DNA of 64,000 bases from Atherix ibis (Eukaryota > Arthropoda > Insecta > Diptera > Athericidae): the NCBI GenBank assembly GCA_958298945.1, contig OY282605.1, positions 21,678,811 to 21,742,810 of the forward strand. Reading direction: 5' to 3'. The first letter of the stretch is position 1; every line of letters starts with the position of its first letter. This document shows positions 57,151-64,000 of the stretch, piece by piece. Made by a program: the position numbers and the translations under genes. Below the pieces are notes generated by a model that searched no databases, was not told where the DNA came from, and worked only from the letters and a program-made list of their open reading frames with translations.

Positions 57151-58405
57151 CGACGGTCATTCAACAAGTGCTTAGCCTCACCGCCCGATGAAACTGCTGT
57201 CACAAAAGAAATTTACCATCGTGCAGAACATTTTTTTTGTAGCCTACTGTCAAAGTTACAGTCAATTCCCTTCATTAGTTTTGTTTTGAGAGCCTTTGAA
57301 AGCGAGCGTGTCGGTCGGTTGCACAAAAATGTAAAAAGAACAATATCGTTCGGTGATTAGATTCTTGTTTTTGGAAGGTCGCTTGGATGCTGTGTATGGT
57401 GACTCTTCTTCTTCGATGGCGACCGTCAAGAATTGGTTCAACGAGTTTGTTCGTGGTCGCACGTCGGTTTTTGATGAGCCACGCCCAGATGCCCCGAAAA
57501 CGGCTGCTACGGAGGAAAACATTAAAAAAGTCCACGATCTCGTATTGGCAGACCGTCGATTGAAGGTTCACGAGATAGCTGAGACTGTGGGCATCGCAGT
57601 AGGAACGGTGCATCATATTCCACACGAAGAACTGGGCATGAGAAGGCTGTCGGCGCGATGGGTGCCGCGTTTGCTCACACCGGAAAACAAGCGCAACCGT
57701 GAGACCACATCGGCAACGTGTTTGGCGCTATTTCAGCGCAATCCAGCCGTTTCGTGACCGTCGACGAAACATGGATTCACTGGTACACACCAGAGACCAA
57801 GGAACAGTCCAAACAGTGGACTTCACCCGGCAAACGTGCTCCGAAGAAGGTGAAGACTGTTCGATCGGCCGGAAAGGTGATGGCCACCGTTTTCTGGGAT
57901 TCACAAGGTGTGATCCACATCGATTACCACGAGAAGGGTAAAACAATCACGGGGCGCTACTATGCTGACTTATTGGGCCGATTTGACGTCGAATTGAAGA
58001 AAAAGCGGCCCCGCTTTGCGAAGAAAAAAGTGCTGTTCCACCACGACAACGTGCCGGCTCACACCTCCGCCGTCGCCATGGCCAAATTGGTCGAATTGCG
58101 CTACGAATTGCTGCCCCATCCACCGTACTCTCCAGATTTGGACCCCTGTGACTACTTTTTGTTTCCAAACCTGAAAAAATCACTCGCCGGGAATAGATTT
58201 GGGTAGAATGAGGAGGTCATCGTCGCCACGGAGGCCTATTTTGCTTCCCTCGGGAAAATGTATTTTTTGGACGGGTTAAAAAAGTTAGAGCATCGCTGGG
58301 CCAAGTGTATCGAGCTTGAAGGAGATTATGTGGAAAAATAAATAGCCACCTTTCCAAAATTTTCGTTTTTCTTTTGTAGGCTAAGTACTTGTTGAATTAC
58401 CCTTG
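57151..58405 (+). mobile_element. DD34D mariner, lineage G, full-length
   Basis: 1255 bp, ends CGACGGTCATTCAACAAGTG then CTTAGCCT and its inverse (CAAGGGTAATTCAACAAGTA), TA at 57149-57150 and 58406-58407. GC-richer than almost everything else in the window, which suggests relatively recent arrival. Related to lineage F at 23193-24440 in layout and protein. Confidence 0.93.
57329..58341 (+). pseudogene. Mariner transposase (DD34D), lineage G, nearly intact
   Basis: Would encode the transposase of lineage G. The ancestral start at 57329 is followed immediately by a TAA codon, then KEQYRSVIRFLFLEGRLDAV; relative to lineage F about eight residues are missing here. First helix-turn-helix: ATVKNWFNEFVRG; second: IAETVGIAVGTVHHI. 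WVPRLL leads to FVTVDETWIHWYTPETKEQS (first Asp), FHHDNVPAHTSAVAMAK (second Asp) and SPDLDPCDYFLFPNLKKSL (third Asp), 34 residues apart. The C terminus HRWAKCIELEGDYVEK is complete. Defects: stop at codon 2, a small frameshifting deletion before FVTVDE (57748), and TAG after GNRFG (58204). All catalytic residues are kept. Confidence 0.93.
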
Positions 58406-58614
58406 TACTTTTCAATTTTATGGCATTTGGAACTTGGATTTAGAGGAAATAATTGACTTACGAGTAGCGATGGTTACCCTACTAACTCGTGGGGCTTAGT
58501 CCATTTTTTTCCATCTCAGGTGCTTAGATTCGTGGGGGCTTAGACGGTTTCCATCTCAGGCTTCTCGTGTAGGAGTACACGAGAACCGATTGTGTTTGCC
58601 TGCGCATTATTTTT
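58406..58614. other. Short less AT-rich spacer with local repeat
   Basis: The phrase TCGTGGGGGCTTAG / CTCGTGGGGCTTAG with CCATCTCAGG occurs twice (58486-58515, 58520-58560). Origin unknown. Confidence 0.3.
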
Positions 58615-58780
58615 TATTTCTTCAGGTACTGAAATAATATGCAAATCCTGTTATAGGTCACTGTTACGTACGTACCACGGGTCGTCATTGACAATGCCAC
58701 GAAGAACTTTGTTTTGAATAATTGAAATATTCGAATTGCTTGTATGTAGGTCCATAGCGGCTTTAATATTTGCTTGTTTA

Positions 58781-59512
58781 AGGTGTCCCAAAATTGTAGG
58801 AAAGATTTGAATTTTGCTCTATTTGTGCGGTAAAGTATTGCCAACGGAAAAAACCATAGCGTGACAGCTGACAGTTCTGAATTATTCAAAATGGAGTGCT
58901 ATACGAAAACACAACACGTTTTCATTCTTGACCAATACTTTAAATATACTTGAAGGTTTCGCAGCTACAATTCGCAATTTTTCGTATAAAATATGGTCGG
59001 AATCATCGACTGTGAAGAGATTAATTCAAAAATGATCTTAAACATCGAAGCAGTTCGTGAGTGTGTTACTGAGAGTCAATTAATGGGACATTTCCAGAAT
59101 CTCTCTTCAGCGTATTCTCAAGAAAGATTTACATCTTCATGCTTACAAAGTTCAATTTAAGAACTAAAGTCTACTGAATGGATTATGAAACAACAGCAAG
59201 TGGATGCTGATTTTTCGAACAAAATCATCTTCAGCGATGAGGCTCATTTTCAGCTTGATGGCTTCGCGCATTTGGGGTTCAGAAAATCTACGAGTGATTG
59301 TTAAGAAATAAATACATCCACAACGTGTTACTGTTTGGTGCGGATTTTAGGCTGGAGGCATCATTGGACATGATAATCCAGTTTTTTGCGACTAAATTGA
59401 TGTGGACGACATGTGGTTTCAACAAAACGGTGCCACATGCCATACAACCCTAGAAAACAATTCAATTACTGCATGAGTCATTTGCTTCTTTCCTAAATTT
59501 TGGCACACCCTA
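58781..59512 (+). mobile_element. rosa-like DD41D mariner, lineage B, nested in jockey
   Basis: Ends GGTGTCCCAAAATTGTAGGA and inverted AGGGTGTGCCAAAATTTAGG. The jockey C terminus continues on the left and the RT on the right, so the insertion split the LINE. Shares its 5' half with 14123-14590. Confidence 0.85.
58891..59460 (+). pseudogene. DD41D transposase, lineage B
   Basis: Starts MECYTKTQHVFILDQYFK at 58891. Broken helix-turn-helix region, then NIEAVRECVTESQ, then MKQQQVDADFSNKIIFSDEA followed by HFQLDGFAH with the first catalytic Asp. QRVTVCYCLV/GWRHHW-type frames carry the VTVWCGF..GGIIG block out of frame. VDDMWFQQNGATCHTT follows, with Asn in place of the second catalytic Asp. The third-Asp region is deleted: sequence jumps to the 3' end at about 59450. 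Inactive. Confidence 0.8.
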
Positions 59513-60180
59513 TATATGAGAAGTTCACTGTTAATTCGCAGTGTCACCCAATAGTCAATAATATTTTCTACATTTAATATGCTCTTTCCACCTAAGTTTA
59601 GCGCATCTAGAGTCATCCCTAGGTGCTTGACTGTGTTCAGATATGGTAGATAGACCACATTTTTTTTCTATATGTGAAATGATGTGCGTTGATTTATTTT
59701 ACGTTTAGCTTTGTACACCCAAGTTTAGTCCAGTCGTTGAAGTTGTTTAATACAGTCTGGAGCTTTGTTGTAGCTCTTACAAGGCACGTGTCTGTTTCTA
59801 CTATTGCAGTATAATCTGCAAATGTGGCCAATAATAAATTGTCTTGCTTTGGAATGTCTCTGTTGTACAGCAAGTACAGAATAGGGCCAAGTATGCTCCC
59901 TTGCAGGAGATCTTGTATTTAAGTCCTTCATACCAGGGGCTACTCTTTTCTCCTCAAATAGTTCTTCAACCTCGCAAGAGGATCGGTGGATCTGATCTAG
60001 AGCAGAGTATTGATGGATTGGGTTGAGTTTTCTTTCTTTCATAATAGCTAACAATCTATTTAGAATATTTTTAACATTATGGCTAGTAAAGATATCGGAC
60101 GATCGTATTTAATATATGTTGATGATGTGCCTGGTTTAGGTATAAGGATAACTTCCAGTGCTCCGGTTCCTCTTTCATAA

Positions 60181-61409
60181 TTAGGCTTAGAGTGATTTTG
60201 AAAAGAAATAATAAAGAAAAATTTCGTTTTTTTAAGTTCATGTAAAAAAAAATAGCTTTAAACGAAATTTTTATGATTGAAATTAAGTCAAAAAGAGAGA
60301 CTCTCACTATGAGGGTTAGAAGGGGGCAAAATTAGTTTCCGGTTAATATTCGTTTTTATATAAATTTAAAAAAAAATTCTTAAACCGTTCTGGTTCTATG
60401 AATAACGACAGCATAGAAGATTTATTCTTCAAAAAAAAAAGTGAAGATACGGAAAATGCTGAAAAACAATAATTCCTTATCTCCACTACAAGACAAACTG
60501 GTCCGTTGCCCAATAAAGCCCATATTGTACTTAATCGAATCTTTACTTTTGACCATTGTTGCTTATCTGTGATGCGTTTAAAAGTGGCCATTGTAAAATT
60601 GGTCAGTCCAAATTTCCTGTTTTCGATAGTGACTTCCGTGATTTCCACGCATATGTCAATGTCCTCTCATATGCGTTTTGTAAAACTAAAAATTTCATAT
60701 CCGCGAAATAGTTGCATCATATTCAATTGCATGTTTTTTTTATCCATTCCAGCTATAGATACGGCAATTGTAGATTATGATATGCAAAATATTTCACACT
60801 TCAATTCGACTCCATTAAGAGTTGGAGCATGTCGACATTCCTTTAGAAGTGGTGAATGGTGAACAATTGCCAGAAGACCCCTCATTGATATTGTATGCAA
60901 AAAAAATTACTACTATTTCGCAAAGAAAGATACAGAAAAAAAATAACAATAATAATAATAATAGTAGTAATACAAATATGTAAGTTGGTCTTTCATTCGA
61001 ATATCTCAAGATTTTGTAATTTTCTCATCAATCAATTGAGACGATTACGATTACGTGTCTAATTGGCGTGCGATTCACTTTTCTTTGCTTTAATAGAAAT
61101 GAACGAATTCGTTCGCATTTACTTTAGTTTATTTTTTGTTATGCATCTGAATTATGAAATACTTACATTGCACCAAGAAATAGATTGATTTGTGAAAGTA
61201 TACAATTTCTTACAATATTTTTTCTCACTTATTCGTTGATTTTGATTTTGATTTTTTGTATTGCTCCTAATAATGCCCGTAATTAGTAAATTGTAAAGAA
61301 AAGCGTATCGTATTTTGTGCGTATATTTAAATTTTCTTTTTAAAATCGACTATCTACTTTTATTTAATTGTATTTATTGTTTTGAATGGAAATCTTTATT
61401 AAAAATAAA
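60181..61409. other. Unassigned; coding-like island 60.38-60.92 kb
   Basis: 60397-60470 (+) reads MNNDSIEDLFFKKKSEDTEN-AEKQ then stop. 60820-60900 (+) reads ELEHVDIPLEVVNGEQLPED-PSLILYAKKI. These look more protein-like than the surroundings and could be exon or TE coding remnants, but I recognise no family. (AAT)n near 60948-60965. The rest is AT-rich. Confidence 0.25.
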
Positions 61410-62822
61410 GTGTTATCAAATTTATGGTAAGGAAAATCAATTTTAGTAAAATATAGTTAAAATTTAGACTTGAATTAAATATTTATTTTATTATATTTCC
61501 TGAATCTTGCCATTATGTATAATTTATATATGGTATCTGCTAGACTTAGGACTCAATCATTTGAAGGTAATTTTTGATGACTTTTCATGATGAAATTCGG
61601 CCATTACTTGACGGATTTTTTTCTTTTATATGAAATGATCGAAGATTTGGGAATTCTTTCTTTTGCATTTCTTTATAAGAAGATAATGCCAACGCTGTCA
61701 AATCGCAAGATCTTAGAACACAATTTACATTACTAAATCTCGAAATTACGCATCCTGGAGAGCTTTAAGCGCCTTAAGCCAAAATTTCACTTGTTGAGCT
61801 TTAAGCGCATTAAGCCAACATTTTATTTGTTGAGCTTTTAGCGCATTACGCCAAAATTATACTTGTTGAGCTTTTAGCGCCTTAAGCCAAAATTAAACTT
61901 GTTGAGCTTTTAGCGAATTAGCCCAAAATTTTACTTGTTGAGCTTTTAGCGCATTGGGCCAAAATTTTACTTGTTGAGCTTTTAGCGCACTATGCCAAAA
62001 TTTTACTTGTTGAGCTTTTAGCGCCTTAAGCCAAAATTTTACTTATTGAGCTTTAAGCGCATTGAGCCAAAATTTTACTTGTTGAGCTTTGAGAGCATTA
62101 AGAGAACATTTCACTTGTTGAGCTTTTAGCACAATAGGCCAAAATTGTACTTGTTGAGCTTTAAGCGAATTAAGCCAAAATTTTACTTGTTGAGCTTTTA
62201 GCGCATTGGGCCAAAATTTTATTTGTTGAGCTTTCAGCGCCTTAAGCCAAAATTTTACTTGTTGAGCTTCAAGCGCATTGAGCCAAAATTTTACTTGTTC
62301 AGCTTTTACCGCATTAAGAGAAAATTTCACTTGTTAAGCTTTTAGCGCAATAAGAAATTTTGCTTGTCGAGCTTTAAGCGAATTAAGCCAAAATTTTACT
62401 TGTTCAGCTTTTAGCGCATTAAGAGAAAATTTCACTTGTTAAGCTTTTAGCGCAATAAGCCAAAATTTTGCTTGTCGAGCTTTAAGCGAATTAAGCCAAA
62501 ATTTTACTTGTTGAGCTTTTAGCGCATTAAGAGAAAATTTCACTTGTTGAGATTTTAGCGCAATAAGTCAAAATTTGACTTGTTGAGCTTTAAGCAAATT
62601 AAGCCAAAATTTTACTTGTTGTTGTGGCTTGTGGCATCGTCTTATACTCTTGATTAAAATCTTTAACTTTAGGCGAGAAAACGTAGGTTATCATATCGAG
62701 CGTTTAAAAAAATTCGTATTGATCGGTATTTATTGTAAAATGCCGAAGCCTAAACTAAATAAATATTATCTTATATAATAGATATATTTGACAGCTGTCA
62801 AATAATAGGGCTGTATTTTCCC
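61410..62822 (-). mobile_element. rosa-like DD41D mariner, lineage A, enlarged by minisatellite
   Basis: Worn 3' end at left (TCAAATTTATGGTAAGGAAA), lineage words TCGGCCATTACTTGACGG and TCAAATCGCAAGATCTTAGA, then the 36-bp array, then GTGGCTTGTGGCATCGT, the TTTGACAGCTGTCAAA palindrome and the 5' end GGGCTGTATTTTCCC. Same layout as 17177-18237, but much longer array and a deletion between the second-Asp block and the 5' end. Confidence 0.8.
61755..62620 (-). repeat. 36-bp minisatellite inside mariner, ~24 units
   Basis: Same unit as at 17540-17757. Most units are 36 bp, so the - strand stays open for long stretches (62043-62330, repeating KFWLNALKAQQV). From about 62300 to 62610 a three-unit higher-order repeat of about 108 bp appears (CATTAAGAGAAAATTTCAC; CAATAAGCCAAAATTTTGC; GAATTAAGCCAAAATTTTAC), also seen once at 62085-62195. 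Confidence 0.93.
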
Positions 62823-62853
62823 TATCTACAGGGGGAAAATACAGCCCTATTAT
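62802..62853. repeat. Perfect 21-bp inverted repeat at abutting mariner 5' ends
   Basis: ATAATAGGGCTGTATTTTCC-C at 62802-62822 and its exact reverse complement at 62833-62853, separated by TATCTACAGG. It is formed by two lineage-A 5' termini facing each other. Confidence 0.95.
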
Positions 62854-63365
62854 CAGCGTTAAATCGCACGATCTTAGAGGCCAACTGACAATTTGATATT
62901 ACCAAATCTAGATATTATGCGTTCTGGCAATTTTTTGCTCAATATAGCTAAAATTTGTATTGTTGTGTACTAAGCTTGTGGTGCCGTTTTGTTGGAACCA
63001 TAAATGGTCTGGATTAAAATCTTCAAGTTCAGCCCAAAAAAATTAGCTTATCATAGTGCTCAGAATTGACGGTAATGGTTTCTTCTTCCTTATTTTTAAA
63101 TAAATACGGGCCAATAAGACCTTTATACCGAAATATCATTTTTCACGGATACAATGGCTTGTTTACTATTACTTGTTAGTCTTTGAAGCCCCATATACTG
63201 CAATTTTTCTATTGAAGAAAAAAGAATGTTCTTAAAATTTCTGTAATGATTACTAATTTATAGTGCAAAATGGCACACCCTAACCTAAATAAATTTTACC
63301 TTTGATGACAGATATATTTAACAGCTGTCAAATTATGGGGCGATATTTTCCGAATCATAAAATGA
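62833..63365 (-). mobile_element. Lineage-A DD41D derivative with 5' ends on both sides
   Basis: Starts with an inverted 5' terminus, jumps directly to internal - strand sequence (TTAAATCGCACGATCTTAGA; TGGTGCCGTTTTGTTGGAAC, the FQQNGT block; CTCAGAATTGACGGTAATGG; CACGGATACAATGGCTTG), and ends with the normal 5' terminus (TATTTTCCGAATCATAAAAT). The 3' part is missing. Confidence 0.75.
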
Positions 63366-64000
63366 ATAACTTTTGATAACATTTGACAGGTTTAACCATT
63401 AACAAACGACATTTTCATTAAATAATCGCTTGTAAACTATTCAAAATAAAATAAATATAATGCTTCCTATATCAATATTTCATAATCTATCGGAAAACAG
63501 ATTTTCTTAAAATAGTTTTAGCTATAATATTTAATACTCTATAGAAGGAGGTGCTCCAACTGTTCGATATTAAATAATCATCATCAACCTTGTTTTTGTT
63601 ACAAAAAATGAACGAAAAACACTCTAAATGAATTACAATAAAATACTCGTACATCTATTCTCATCAAAAACGTGTGGACATTAATCAAAATATTTGTTTA
63701 TCGACAAAAAAAAACAACAAATTTCTTATTGCTTTTGTGTCCTTGGGAAAGAAATATCCTAAAGACACAAAAAATCTAAGCATACTATGTATGACATTAT
63801 TTCGATACTATTTTCTCGTTACTCTCAAAATATCCGATATCCCTTAAATTAGTCAAATAGATTAGCTTTTATTAGATTGTCTCCTTTATTTCGCGTGTTT
63901 ATCGAACATTATAGAAAATTAATAAAAAAAAAAATCCATTGTTTTTTTTTAAAGAAATTCAATTCTAGGCAAATTTACGAAAATTCATAATTTTATAAAA
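63366..64000. repeat. Segmental duplication block (partner 18238-18960)
   Basis: Nearly identical to 18238-18960 up to the window end, with small indels (for example an extra ACATCTATTC near 63652). The duplicated region continues beyond the window. Confidence 0.88.

Larger units (their letters stand above)
58615..60180 (-). mobile_element. jockey-type LINE ORF2, reverse transcriptase to C terminus, split by a mariner
   Basis: On the - strand, successive frames give GALEVILIPKPGTSS and DRPISLLAIMLKIF (RT blocks 0-1, 60050-60170), NPIHQYSALDQIHRS and EEKRV (block 2), YLLYNRDIP-like and TFADYTAIVET (block 5, the second catalytic Asp of FADDT replaced by Tyr), then TVKHLGMTLDALNLGGKSIL (block 7, 59560-59640). 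After the lineage-B mariner, the C-terminal INKAAMDLHTS-like and VLRGIVNDDPWYVRNSDL follow (58620-58770). These are in jockey ORF2 order. Many stops; inactive. Confidence 0.85.

Noticed and set aside
62043..62330. 95-codon ORF with a 12-residue repeat
   Set aside because: It is a translation of the 36-bp minisatellite, with no independent start or domain. Reported as repeat, not gene.

Overview
The window looks like a gene-poor stretch of an insect nuclear chromosome, most likely from a fly (Diptera). It is strongly AT-rich, has no long intact ORF and no bacterial features. It is filled with eroded Tc1/mariner DNA transposons and fragments of non-LTR retrotransposons (jockey-type, R1-type and RNase H-bearing LINEs), plus satellites and segmental duplications. 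Family calls come from reading translated motifs by eye; nothing was searched against a database.

The only piece that looks like a host protein-coding gene is a short exon at 3430-3517 (+). It has a polypyrimidine tract and AG in front, 29 open codons, and a perfect AAG|GTAAGT donor behind. If it is real, much of the window may be intron of that gene. A less AT-rich non-repetitive block at 29.9-32.4 kb may be promoter or 5'-UTR sequence, but this is weak.

The DNA transposons fall into several lineages. (1) Mos1-like mariners (DD34D) have three copies at 728-1912, 15171-15585 and 26457-27712. (2) Other DD34D mariners lie at 20742-22505, 23193-24440 and 57151-58405; the last two have TA target duplications and all three catalytic Asp residues, but carry frameshifts and stops. 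(3) A GVQW3-like mariner lineage is present at 9750-10384 and 33995-34885. (4) Several rosa-like DD41D lineages, here called A-D, account for most remaining repeats; lineage A alone has more than a dozen fragments. (5) A 365-bp MITE with TA duplication lies at 6413-6777. (6) Degenerate mariner-like composites lie at 13.0-13.7, 36.7-38.1 and 50.3-51.8 kb. Many insertions are nested: mariner in LINE, mariner in mariner, mariner in satellite.

Tandem arrays include a roughly 35-bp satellite with a roughly 380-bp higher-order period (3.8-6.85 kb), a 36-bp minisatellite grown inside lineage-A mariners (about 6 units at 17.5 kb and about 24 at 61.8-62.6 kb), a 13-bp minisatellite (53.4-54.3 kb), and a near-perfect 0.63-kb tandem duplication (19626-20875). 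Several blocks occur twice in the window: 1-1912 with 14450-15585, 18.2-18.96 kb with 63.4-64.0 kb, 36.7-38.1 kb with 50.3-51.8 kb, 41.6-42.25 kb with 47.2-47.87 kb, and 35.57-35.83 kb inverted with 45.09-45.37 kb.

The most unusual themes are the shared in-frame 36-bp expansion in two mariners, transposon copies in which one end has been duplicated in inverse orientation (foldback derivatives, seen in two lineages), and a duplicated composite whose breakpoint falls exactly on a mariner end. I found no sign of a complete new enzymatic system; the interest here is in transposon evolution and one missed host exon.
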